DNA of 64,000 nt from Anaerocolumna chitinilytica (GTDB lineage Bacteria; Bacillota; Clostridia; Lachnospirales; Lachnospiraceae), in NCBI RefSeq assembly GCF_014218355.1, contig NZ_AP023368.1, positions 5,023,501 through 5,087,500 of the forward strand. Reading direction: 5' to 3'. The notes below the pieces were generated by a model, which did not search any database, had not been told where the DNA came from, and saw nothing but the letters and a program-made list of their open reading frames with translations. A program made the position numbers and the translations under genes. The number at the start of each line of letters is the position of its first letter. Positions within the stretch are counted from its first letter, which is position 1. Below, piece by piece: positions 56,443 to 64,000 of this stretch.

Positions 56443-56983
56443 TTTATGTCTCCTTTTTCATGTTTTGTAAAATAACGCACTATTATGCATTAAATTCAAC
56501 GCAAGATATATGTGAATAAATTTTACTATGTACTTACTAAGGCCATTATAATTTATTCTCCTTCTTCTGTCAATAATATGTGCATTTTAATTTATTAATT
56601 GTGCTTTTATATATCATTATTATTGCATATTTAGATTATATCTCACCATAATTTTACTTTTTCTCTTCTATTAGCTAGTATCAGAGTATTTCGCAAATAT
56701 AATTTAAGTGCTATAGTGAAATAATATATATTGTGATGCCTTTATTTTTTCATATATATGCTACTTTTATTTGCTTTTAATGCACAATTATGCACAATAT
56801 TATCTATCAACAAAACTTTTGCTGTTTAATACAAAGAATTATTTTTCTACTTACTAACTTCTATTATAACCATTACACTATATTATATTTCTTGTTGTCT
56901 GTAACGGACTTCCTTTATGTCTCAATACGATTCAATGAAAAAATCGGAAAGCCTGAGTTCATCTCCCTAAAAAAATAAGCTTG
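56443..56983 (-). promoter_or_regulatory. Long AT-rich region upstream of the GH130 gene with repeated operator-like sites
   Basis: No gene is seen in these 540 bp. On the minus strand GCATAATAGTGC (about 56476-56487) and GCATAATTGTGC (about 56783-56794) are 11/12 identical; TGTGCAT and TTGTGC fragments occur near 56578-56605. The first site lies about 40 bp before the start codon. The pattern suggests a repressor with looping. Confidence 0.45.
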
Positions 56984-57020
56984 CCAGAAGAGGTTGATTA
57001 CCACTTCCTGCAAGCTTATT
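56984..57020 (-). terminator. Terminator of fba
   Basis: AATAAGCTTGC/GCAAGCTTATT 11-bp stem extended by GAAG/CTTC, followed by a T-run on the minus strand; 40 bp after the fba stop. Confidence 0.9.
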
Positions 57021-57059
57021 TTCTATAATAAATAAGTATTACTCAATTGTATTGACTAA

Positions 57060-57923
57060 TTAAGCTTTTCCAACAGAACCGAAAAGTTCCATCTTTTCCT
57101 TTACAGTTCCTTTGATTGCTTCGAAACCAGGTGCTAAAAGCTTACGAGGGTCAAATCCTTTACCGGAAAGATCTTTTCCATCTTCAATGTACTTACGGGT
57201 TGCAGCTGCGAAAGTAAGCTGGCATTCAGTATTAACATTGATCTTAGCTACACCAAGAGAGATAGCTTTCTTAATCATATCTTCGGGGATTCCTGTACCG
57301 CCGTGAAGAACTAAAGGCATATCTCCGGTTAATGCCTGTATAGCATCCAGTGCATCAAAGCGAAGACCCTGCCAATTCTCAGGATATTTTCCATGGATAT
57401 TACCGATACCTGCAGCAAGCATTGTTACTCCAAGATCAGCGATGGATTTGCACTCGTTAGGATCAGCTACTTCACCGGCACCGATAACGCCGTCTTCTTC
57501 TCCGCCGATTGAACCAACTTCTGCTTCCAGAGAGAGACCTTTCTCTGCGCAAACCTTAACTAATTCTCTTGTCTTCTCAATATTTTCTGCAATAGGATAG
57601 TGGGAACCATCAAACATGATGGAAGAAAATCCAGCTTCGATGCATTTGAAAGCACCTTCATAGCTGCCGTGATCTAAGTGAAGTGCAACAGGAACGGTAA
57701 TCTTTAATTCATCTATCATGGCTGTTACCATACTTGCAACGGTCTTGTAACCGCACATATATTTACCGGCACCTTCTGATACTCCTAAGATAACCGGTGA
57801 ATTTAATTCCTGAGCTGTTAAAAGAACTGCCTTTGTCCACTCAAGGTTATTAATATTGAACTGGCCTACTGCGTAATGTCCAGCCTTTGCTTTATTAAGC
57901 ATATCTTTTGCTGATACTAGCAT
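57060..57923 (-). CDS. fba: Class II fructose-bisphosphate aldolase
   Basis: About 287 residues from ATG 57923, seven bases after GGAGG; earlier in-frame starts lack spacing. Catalytic/metal motifs: ALHLDHGSYE, SLEAEVGSIGGEED, and VLHGGTGIPEDMIKKAI. Splits fructose 1,6-bisphosphate in glycolysis; zinc-dependent. Confidence 0.95.
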   Translation of the reverse strand: MLVSAKDMLNKAKAGHYAVGQFNINNLEWTKAVLLTAQELNSPVILGVSEGAGKYMCGYKTVASMVTAMIDELKITVPVALHLDHGSYEGAFKCIEAGFSSIMFDGSHYPIAENIEKTRELVKVCAEKGLSLEAEVGSIGGEEDGVIGAGEVADPNECKSIADLGVTMLAAGIGNIHGKYPENWQGLRFDALDAIQALTGDMPLVLHGGTGIPEDMIKKAISLGVAKINVNTECQLTFAAATRKYIEDGKDLSGKGFDPRKLLAPGFEAIKGTVKEKMELFGSVGKA

Positions 57924-58074
57924 ATTCATACCTCCATTTTGTGTGAATATTGTTTGTTTCATTATAGCCTTTTGTTATTATACCTCATTTATAGGAAAAA
58001 GAAAATATAATTTTCTTTTGTTCCTTTTTATTTGTTATTTTATTATCAAAGTTGTTTATGTTTTCCTCTTTTTC

Positions 58075-58097
58075 CGAATGTTTGTTTGTGCTATAAT
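58075..58097 (+). promoter_or_regulatory. dinB promoter with possible LexA box
   Basis: Extended -10 TGCTATAAT (TATAAT 58092-58097). CGAATGTTTGTTTG at 58075-58088 resembles the Gram-positive LexA box CGAAC-N4-GTTCG with two deviations. SOS control is plausible but weakly supported. Confidence 0.4.
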
Positions 58098-58132
58098 GGT
58101 GTTATCATTATGACCGGAAAGGGATTGTTCCT

Positions 58133-59344
58133 ATGAAAGACAGGCTGATATTCCATATTGATGTTAATTCTGCATTTCTTAGCTGGGAAGCTGTTCACAG
58201 GTTGGAAACCGATAAGGATGCATTGGATTTACGGACAATTCCTTCTGCTGTTGGCGGTGATCTAAAGACCAGACACGGAGTAATCCTTGCCAAATCCCAT
58301 CCTACAAAGGCCTTTGGAATAAATACCGGGGAGCCGGTGGTGGCAGCCTTAAAAAAATGTCCTAGTCTTTATCTGGTTCCTCCAAACCATAACTTATACG
58401 AGAATTATTCCAAATCTCTTCGGGAACTCTTGTATCAGTACACCCCCACAATGGAACCCTTTTCCATCGATGAAGCCTATCTGGATATGACAGGTGCAAT
58501 ACCCCTTGGTTCCACACCCCTTAAAATAGCCGAAACAATAGCCAAACGGGTACGAACAGAACTGAAATTTACCGTGAATATCGGCATTTCATCAAATAAG
58601 CTTCTTGCAAAGATGGCCTCTGACTTTGAGAAACCCGATAAAATCCACACATTGTTTCCCTCTGAAATTGAAAAGAAAATGTGGCCCCTTCCTCTTACTG
58701 AACTCTTCTTTGTGGGACGCTCTTCTGCCAGAATTTTAAGAAATCTGGGACTTCGTACTATAGGCGATATAGCGAATACTAATCTTGCCTTTTTAAAGTC
58801 CCACTTAGGAAATAAACACGGTGAAAGTATCTATGCCTTCTCCCATGGGATTGATAATAGTCCTGTAGAAGACTCCCCTTCCGCTGCTAAGGGTTATGGC
58901 AACAGCCTTACCCTATCACAGGATATTACCGACTTTAACGATGCCAAAGAGATATTGCTCCTCCTTAGTGAATCAGTGGGTTCCAGGCTCAGAAAAGATA
59001 ATATAAAGGCTTCGTGCATTACCGTGGAAATGCGGGACTGTGATTTTATCAACCAATCCCATCAGATAACTCTTCCCTTGCCCACTAATACAACGGACGT
59101 TATCTATCATACTGCCTGTAATCTTTTACAGGAATCCTGGAAAGGGGCTCCGTTAAGGCTTCTTGGCGTAAGGGCCGGAAAGCTGGAAGAAAAAACAGAA
59201 TATACGCAGCTCTCCCTCTTTTCCATGAAAGAAGATGAGAAAAAGGAAAAGCTTGATAAGGCTCTTGACAGCATAAGAGAAAAGTATGGTTCAGATGCTG
59301 TACAGCGTGCTACCCTGCTTCCCAAAAAACAAAGTGAAAATTAA
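58133..59344 (+). CDS. dinB: DNA polymerase IV (Y family)
   Basis: 403 residues. Palm motifs: metal Asp in LIFHIDVNSAFLSWEA and the SIDEAYLDMTG box; helix-hairpin-helix in the thumb (LGLRTIGDIANTNLAFL) and a little-finger domain. The steric-gate region differs from E. coli, and the N-terminus resembles the Lachnospiraceae variant. Translesion polymerase. Its stop codon lies inside the following terminator stem. Confidence 0.93.
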   Translation: MKDRLIFHIDVNSAFLSWEAVHRLETDKDALDLRTIPSAVGGDLKTRHGVILAKSHPTKAFGINTGEPVVAALKKCPSLYLVPPNHNLYENYSKSLRELLYQYTPTMEPFSIDEAYLDMTGAIPLGSTPLKIAETIAKRVRTELKFTVNIGISSNKLLAKMASDFEKPDKIHTLFPSEIEKKMWPLPLTELFFVGRSSARILRNLGLRTIGDIANTNLAFLKSHLGNKHGESIYAFSHGIDNSPVEDSPSAAKGYGNSLTLSQDITDFNDAKEILLLLSESVGSRLRKDNIKASCITVEMRDCDFINQSHQITLPLPTNTTDVIYHTACNLLQESWKGAPLRLLGVRAGKLEEKTEYTQLSLFSMKEDEKKEKLDKALDSIREKYGSDAVQRATLLPKKQSEN

Positions 59345-59368
59345 TAAATCATTTTCACTTTGTTTTTC
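59326..59368. terminator. Bidirectional terminator between dinB and the Mrp gene
   Basis: A 17-bp perfect stem (59326-59342 with 59352-59368), A-rich before and T-rich after on both strands. It includes the last codons of dinB. Confidence 0.92.
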
Positions 59369-59374
59369 TATCTA

Positions 59375-60640
59375 TTATTTACAATTACAGGCCCCTTCGT
59401 TATGTTCAGAGTTCCCACCCTGACATCCACAGGTAGCTTTTGAACTTTCATTCAAACCGCCGTCCAGATAAGCAGCAACGGACACATCGGCATCTCCTGC
59501 CGCACCCGGTACTACCAGGATGCCGCTGTTCATTAATCCCTCCATGGCTTCCATTCCTATTCCACCACAGATTACGACATTAATCTTCTCTCTTTTCATC
59601 ATTTCTATGGTTGCGCCATGTCCCTCGCCTTTGGAATCCAGAATTGTTTTACCGACTAATTCATTTTCCTGGAATTCATAAAGAGTAAACTCTGCTGCTT
59701 TTCCAAAATGAGCAAACACATTATTATTTCCGTCTGTTGGTACTGCTATGCGGCAAAATCCATTGTCCTCTTTTTCTTGTCTTTCTTCACCAAGTAAAGA
59801 CTTTAGTGCATCCACTGCTTCTGTAAGCCATGGACCATTAAGACCCTCGATATTTTCTGCATCTACTGCTTCTGCTATAGCAGGTGTAATCGGTATTCTT
59901 CCCAAAACCGGCAGCTTATACTTCTCTGCGGTTTCCTCTACATGGCTGGTACCAAAAACACTTATCTTTTCTCCGCAGTTACCGCACTCTAAGTAACTGT
60001 AATTCTCTACAATACCAAGAATCGGCACATTCATGGCTTCTGCCATATTTACAGCCTTTGCAACAATCATGGATACCAGTTCCTGAGGTGAGGTTACGAT
60101 AATTACACCATCGACAGGAAGGGACTGAAACACCGTAAGAGGAACATCTCCGGTTCCGGGAGGCATATCTACAAACATATAGTCCACATCGTCCCAAAGC
60201 ACATCAGACCAGAATTGTTTTACTGTTCCTGCTATTACCGGTCCCCTCCAGATTACAGGGGTATCCTCTGTTTCTAAGAGCAGATTGACGGACATGATTT
60301 TAATGCCGCTTTTGCTGACAGCCGGAAAAATACCAAGTTCATTCCCTTTTGCTTTTTCATGAATGCCAAAGGCCTTCGGAATGGATGGTCCTGTAATATC
60401 TGCATCCAAAATAGCAGTGTGATAACCTTCTCTGTTTATCAGTACACTTAAATAGGAAGTTAAAAAGGATTTTCCAACGCCTCCTTTTCCACTGACAATA
60501 CCTATAACCTTCTTCACTTTGCTGTAAGGATTCAGCGGCTCTCTAAAGTCCTCCTTCTCCTGTTTTCTGGAAGAGCAGGTAGCCTGACAGCTGGAACAGC
60601 TGTCACCACAGCTGCTTTGAGTTTCATATGTTTCACTCAT
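59375..60640 (-). CDS. Mrp/NBP35 Fe-S carrier ATPase fused to a NifX-like domain
   Basis: 421 residues. An N-terminal Cys cluster (CGDSCSSCQATCSSRK), then a deviant Walker A GIVSGKGGVGKSFLTSYL and MFVDMPPGTGDVPLTV, with the CxxC pair ECGNCGEKI near 225. Residues ~290-400 form a dinitrogenase iron-molybdenum cofactor-like domain (CRIAVPTDGNNNVFAHFGKAAEFTLY). The C-terminal tail is again Cys-rich (CGCQGGNSEHNEGACNCK). Probably a scaffold/carrier for Fe-S assembly. Overlaps the DUF134 gene by 8 bp. Confidence 0.9.
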   Translation of the reverse strand: MSETYETQSSCGDSCSSCQATCSSRKQEKEDFREPLNPYSKVKKVIGIVSGKGGVGKSFLTSYLSVLINREGYHTAILDADITGPSIPKAFGIHEKAKGNELGIFPAVSKSGIKIMSVNLLLETEDTPVIWRGPVIAGTVKQFWSDVLWDDVDYMFVDMPPGTGDVPLTVFQSLPVDGVIIVTSPQELVSMIVAKAVNMAEAMNVPILGIVENYSYLECGNCGEKISVFGTSHVEETAEKYKLPVLGRIPITPAIAEAVDAENIEGLNGPWLTEAVDALKSLLGEERQEKEDNGFCRIAVPTDGNNNVFAHFGKAAEFTLYEFQENELVGKTILDSKGEGHGATIEMMKREKINVVICGGIGMEAMEGLMNSGILVVPGAAGDADVSVAAYLDGGLNESSKATCGCQGGNSEHNEGACNCK

Positions 60641-61037
60641 GTTCTATAACCTCTTTTCTGCATTTTTTACATTTCATACTGCACCGGCAAACCGGTGATA
60701 CCTGATAATTCCCTCCGGCAATGGTAATATTCTTACCCTCCAAAAGTGCCTCGGTAACCTTGTGCCTTGCCGTATACAAAATTCGCTGGAGAGTTCCTCT
60801 GGAAATATTCATGCTATGGGCTGCCATTTCCTGGTCCATCTCCTCAAAGTCACATAACCTTAAGGCTTCCAGCTCATCCATCTGTATCTCGGTAAAATCC
60901 TTGTCTTTGATTGCAGGCTTCAGGTTTTTCTGTTTATATTCTGCACAGATAAATCTGCATTTTTCATTTCCCGGCAAAAAAATCTCCTCTCCGCTGAAAA
61001 CCATCCTTGAATCAGCCATTTTGTATATTCGTGCCAT
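60633..61037 (-). CDS. DUF134 (UPF0251) DNA-binding protein
   Basis: 134 residues. A sigma-70 region 4-like helix-turn-helix (MDELEALRLCDFEEMDQEMAAHSMNISRGTLQRIL) and a C-terminal Cys-rich segment (PVCRCSMKCKKCRKEV) that may bind a metal or Fe-S cluster. Upstream partner of Mrp-NifX in many anaerobes; may regulate that gene in response to iron. First gene of the pair. Confidence 0.85.
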   Translation of the reverse strand: MARIYKMADSRMVFSGEEIFLPGNEKCRFICAEYKQKNLKPAIKDKDFTEIQMDELEALRLCDFEEMDQEMAAHSMNISRGTLQRILYTARHKVTEALLEGKNITIAGGNYQVSPVCRCSMKCKKCRKEVIEHE

Positions 61038-61356
61038 TCAGCACGGTGCATAGAAACTTATGTAGTTGAAGCATTTTGCACAGCATGTTTGCTTGCAATT
61101 TTTACTTTGTTTCCATGTTTTATCCGTGCATATGCACATAGAATACATTATACACCCCGAATTCTTCCTGTCAACCATTCCAGCACAGATAAGATATGAA
61201 ATTCTGCTGTCATACTTAAGTTACATGCCGTTATTCCAGCGCCTCCAGCGTTAATCGTTTAAAGAGGAGAGGCATATAAAATTTTACGCTTCTTTACAGT
61301 AGCAAATATGCAATATTTGAATATGATGTAATAATAGAACGAAAAGGAGTATTATC

Positions 61357-61932
61357 TTGGCTATACGAATTTTTATAGATCAGGGGCATAATCCCCAAGG
61401 CACCAACGCCGGTGCAGAGGGCTTTGGACTTAGAGAACAAGATATTACCTATCAGGTTGGAATCTACCTGGCAAACATTTTAAACGCAGACCCAAGGTTC
61501 GAGGCCCGTACCTCGCGAACCTCTCCGGAACAATCTTTAGGTTACAGCAATACCTCAAGCCTTGCAGAACGTGTACGTCTTGCTAATACCTGGCCGGCAG
61601 ATTACTTTATCAGTATACACTGCAACGCAAGCGACAATCCTGCCTTAAACGGTACCGAGTGTTATGTTTATGAAAATTACACCCAGTCCTATTACCTGGC
61701 TGAACGCATTCTGACAGCAATCGTTGAAAGGCTTGGAACCTATAACAACGGTGTCCGTATCAATCCTTCCCTTTATGTATTAAGAAGAACAAATATGCCT
61801 GCCGTTCTTGTAGAACTAGGATATATTACAAACTATGAAGATTCTCAGAAACTGAAAAACAGGCAATATGATTTTGCTTATGCCATCTATCAGGGCTTAT
61901 TAAATTACTTTGGTTTTTCACCAAATCCCTGA
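61357..61932 (+). CDS. N-acetylmuramoyl-L-alanine amidase (Amidase_3)
   Basis: 191 residues, TTG start behind AAAAGGAG. Zinc ligands: His in FIDQGHNPQGTNAG, Glu in GLREQDITY, His in ISIHCNASDN; catalytic Glu in VLVELGYITNYEDS. No signal peptide or wall-binding domain, so it is probably a mother-cell/cytoplasmic or sporulation-linked form. Cuts the peptide-glycan amide bond. Confidence 0.92.
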   Translation: MAIRIFIDQGHNPQGTNAGAEGFGLREQDITYQVGIYLANILNADPRFEARTSRTSPEQSLGYSNTSSLAERVRLANTWPADYFISIHCNASDNPALNGTECYVYENYTQSYYLAERILTAIVERLGTYNNGVRINPSLYVLRRTNMPAVLVELGYITNYEDSQKLKNRQYDFAYAIYQGLLNYFGFSPNP

Positions 61933-61959
61933 TGGTTGCAATCTTTTTGGGGTAGTTTT

Positions 61960-62050
61960 AAAAGCATTTCCTGGCAAAAATACAGGGCTGCTGCATTCAC
62001 ATAACCGCCAAAATATTATGACTTTTAGCAGTTACATTTATGCAGCAACC
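61960..62050. other. Inverted repeat downstream of the amidase gene
   Basis: GGGCTGCTGCAT near 61987 is complementary to ATGCAGCAACCCC near 62040. It may end the convergent amidase and MIF-like transcripts; no clear T-run. Confidence 0.35.
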
Positions 62051-62060
62051 CCATACTAAC

Positions 62061-62405
62061 TTAAAAGTTATTACCGTTATATCCCCAGTTACTTACTTCT
62101 TCATATTTTACATATATCTGGCCGGGGTCAATAGATAGCTCTTCTTTTAGAATTACAGAAATCTCGGAAGTGAGCTTACTATAGGCCTCTGCACTGGACT
62201 TTCCAAAAAGCTTAACCTCTACGAAAGCAATTGGTTTATCTGATTTTCCCTGAAAATAAAGACTTGAATCTCCTTCAAAAGACAGCATTAACCAGTTCTC
62301 GCTTTTACCGGGTAAAATACTGATGGCCTTCCCAAGCCTTTCCTTTATCTTTACTTCCTTTTCTTTTGGGATGGTGATATTGGTTTTTGTACTGATATAG
62401 GGCAT
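62061..62405 (-). CDS. MIF/phenylpyruvate tautomerase-like protein
   Basis: 114 residues from ATG 62405 (GGAGG six bases upstream); longer frames upstream are not supported. After Met removal Pro1 (MPYISTKTN) would be the catalytic base. The tautomerase fold is marked by GKSENWLMLSFEGDSSLYFQG. Matches the ~115-residue MIF family. The physiological substrate in bacteria is unknown. Confidence 0.88.
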   Translation of the reverse strand: MPYISTKTNITIPKEKEVKIKERLGKAISILPGKSENWLMLSFEGDSSLYFQGKSDKPIAFVEVKLFGKSSAEAYSKLTSEISVILKEELSIDPGQIYVKYEEVSNWGYNGNNF

Positions 62406-62599
62406 ATGAAACCTCCTTCGTTTTCTGCCTTTAGGATAGAGGATTTTCCTGCCATTTGTCAATACTGTTCTTCTTTTTAAATTCATGGATATTTTTACTG
62501 CTTGCCACATATTTTATTCTAGAGAGAGTTGTCTGAAAAATTTGCTGCATTTGAAGCGAATTTTTTCGAGATAAATCGGTTTTCATGATAAAATTTATC

Positions 62600-62628
62600 T
62601 TTTCTTATCGGACAGCCTGTGCTATAAT
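62600..62628 (+). promoter_or_regulatory. Promoter of rpoD
   Basis: Extended -10 TGCTATAAT (TATAAT 62623-62628); the -35 region is poor. A long 160-nt leader follows before the start codon. Confidence 0.5.
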
Positions 62629-62788
62629 GATATTTGGTGGTAATTTTGTCCCATGAAACTTATTTACTAAATATTTATGCATGAAATGTCCCGGGAATAA
62701 TCATACTAGACTCAGGGCACTTAATTTTGTAAAGGGTTTCTTTTTTTATTGTCTTATGCTAATTCAATGAGACCCATGGAGGAATATG

Positions 62789-63904
62789 ATGAGCGAAGCA
62801 ACACATAATTTTGAAGAAAGATTAAAAGAACTACTCTCCTATGCCAATGATAACAAAGGCGTTGTAGATGTAGGCAAAGTAAATGATTTTTTTAAAGAGA
62901 TGAACCTTGAAGTAAGGCAAATCGATAAAATATATGAATATCTTGAGGCACATAATATTGTTGTCTTAAATCCCATTGAAGAGGATGAACCCGATGATGA
63001 AATCATCTTAGAACTAGAAGACAGCGATGAAGCTGCCCTTTTAGACATTGACGATTTTTCCATGATTGGTACTATGTCCGATGACCCGGTAAAGCTTTAT
63101 CTGAAGGAAATCGGAAGCTACCCCTTACTTTCTGTAGCGGAAGAAATTGAATTAGCGAAAAAGATTGAAGAGGGTGACGAATATTCCAAGAAAGTATTGG
63201 CAGAATCAAACCTCAGGCTGGTTGTAAGTATTGCTAAACGTTATGTGGGCAGAGGTCTTTCTTTCCTGGACTTGATTCAGGAGGGTAATTTAGGTTTAAT
63301 CAAAGCGGTAGATAAATTCGATTACAGCAAAGGTTACAAATTCAGTACCTATGCTACCTGGTGGATTCGTCAGGCAATTACCAGATCCATTGCCGACCAG
63401 TCCAGAACCATACGTATTCCGGTACATATGTCTGAGGTTATTAACAAGACATATCGTGTATCCAGAAGCCTGCTGCAAAGTCTGGGCAGAGAACCCAGCG
63501 AGCAGGAAATCGCAGATGCTATGAAGCTTCCCATTGAAAAGGTAAGGGAGATTCTAAAGGTATCCGCCGATCCTATTTCCCTGGATACTCCAATCGGTGA
63601 AGAGGATGACAGCCACTTGGGTGATTTTATTAAGGATGATTCCATTATGGGACCGGAAGATGCCGCATCTTACTCTGTACTGCAGGATCAGATCTCAAAG
63701 CTTCTTGAGACTCTCACTGAAAGAGAGCAACGGGTGCTGATTCTTCGTTTCGGCCTAAAAGACGGAAGAACCAGAACTCTGGAGGAAGTAGGGAAAGAAT
63801 TCAACGTAACCCGTGAGCGTATTCGCCAGATAGAAGCCAAAGCTTTAAGAAAACTAAGACATCCCAGCAGAGCCCGCATGTTAAAAGGCTATGATATTAT
63901 GTAA
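62789..63904 (+). CDS. rpoD: Primary RNA polymerase sigma factor
   Basis: 371 residues; ATG 62789 is six bases after GGAGG (ATG-ATG pair). Region 1.1 is compact and acidic ([18 protein letters not shown]). Region 1.2 [17 protein letters not shown], region 2 ([38 protein letters not shown]), region 3 and region 4 ([30 protein letters not shown]) are complete. No dnaG is seen directly upstream in this window. Confidence 0.97.
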   Translation: MSEATHNFEERLKELLSYANDNKGVVDVGKVNDFFKEMNLEVRQIDKIYEYLEAHNIVVLNPIEEDEPDDEIILELEDSDEAALLDIDDFSMIGTMSDDPVKLYLKEIGSYPLLSVAEEIELAKKIEEGDEYSKKVLAESNLRLVVSIAKRYVGRGLSFLDLIQEGNLGLIKAVDKFDYSKGYKFSTYATWWIRQAITRSIADQSRTIRIPVHMSEVINKTYRVSRSLLQSLGREPSEQEIADAMKLPIEKVREILKVSADPISLDTPIGEEDDSHLGDFIKDDSIMGPEDAASYSVLQDQISKLLETLTEREQRVLILRFGLKDGRTRTLEEVGKEFNVTRERIRQIEAKALRKLRHPSRARMLKGYDIM

Positions 63905-64000
63905 ATTTCTTGATACAACCTATTTCATTATGTTAACCTTTCTGGTACAATAGCATAAGAATATAGGCATATTAAAAAGCCTTTTCAACTACGTACGAAT

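Overview
The window looks like a chromosomal segment of an anaerobic low-GC Firmicute of the Lachnospiraceae type (Lachnoclostridium/Anaerocolumna-like). This rests on the S10-spc-alpha ribosomal superoperon in Firmicute order with zinc-type S14, a KOW protein between map and infA, L17 with an internal insertion, ecfA1-ecfA2-ecfT-truA-rplM-rpsI downstream, and a c-di-GMP-I riboswitch. Assignment is by gene content and order only.

Layout. 1-6.5 kb is accessory: a truncated transglutaminase-like gene; two paralogous P-loop ATPase/kinase genes (one frameshifted), each behind the same 13-codon leader peptide and a probable translation attenuator; and between them an ECF sigma factor, an anti-sigma-like membrane protein and a lipoprotein sharing one domain. 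A DUF1796-type protein follows. 6.7-14.4 kb is an AT-rich genomic island ending at the 3' end of rpsI. It has tandem 11-bp repeats near both ends, an 11-bp direct repeat (7199 and 14413), and relics of an integrase, a Mob relaxase and a Rep-type ATPase. Its intact cargo is a compact operon: STAS-GHKL ATPase, STAS-PRTase-like protein, HD phosphohydrolase, a second PRTase and ThyX. The HD and PRTase frames meet at an A10 slippery run and are probably joined by slippage. This operon is the best candidate for an undescribed system (conflict/defence or nucleotide signalling).

14.4-37.2 kb is the translation core on the minus strand: S10, spc and alpha clusters, secY, adk, map, infA, rpoA, then the ECF transporter ATPases and T subunit, truA, rplM and rpsI. 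A plus-strand lepB sits between rplQ and ecfA1. Non-coding features include the S10 promoter and leader, a 594-bp rpmJ-rpsM gap with an attenuator-like terminator, and 17-bp repeats made from the end of rpsH.

37.3-46.5 kb is surface-related: a secreted transglutaminase-like protein under a c-di-GMP-I riboswitch, a 1,824-residue sortase-anchored CnaB adhesin, a SARP-like response regulator and an RNA methyltransferase. 46.8-57.9 kb holds a LacI regulator, an SGNH hydrolase, the plus-strand pspA-ydjGHI envelope-stress operon, phosphoglucomutase, a GH130 glycoside phosphorylase and fructose-bisphosphate aldolase. 58-64 kb holds dinB, an Mrp-NifX fusion with a DUF134 regulator, an N-acetylmuramoyl-L-alanine amidase, a MIF-like tautomerase and rpoD. 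Where a strong ribosome binding site sits in front of an internal start codon, the shorter start is given.
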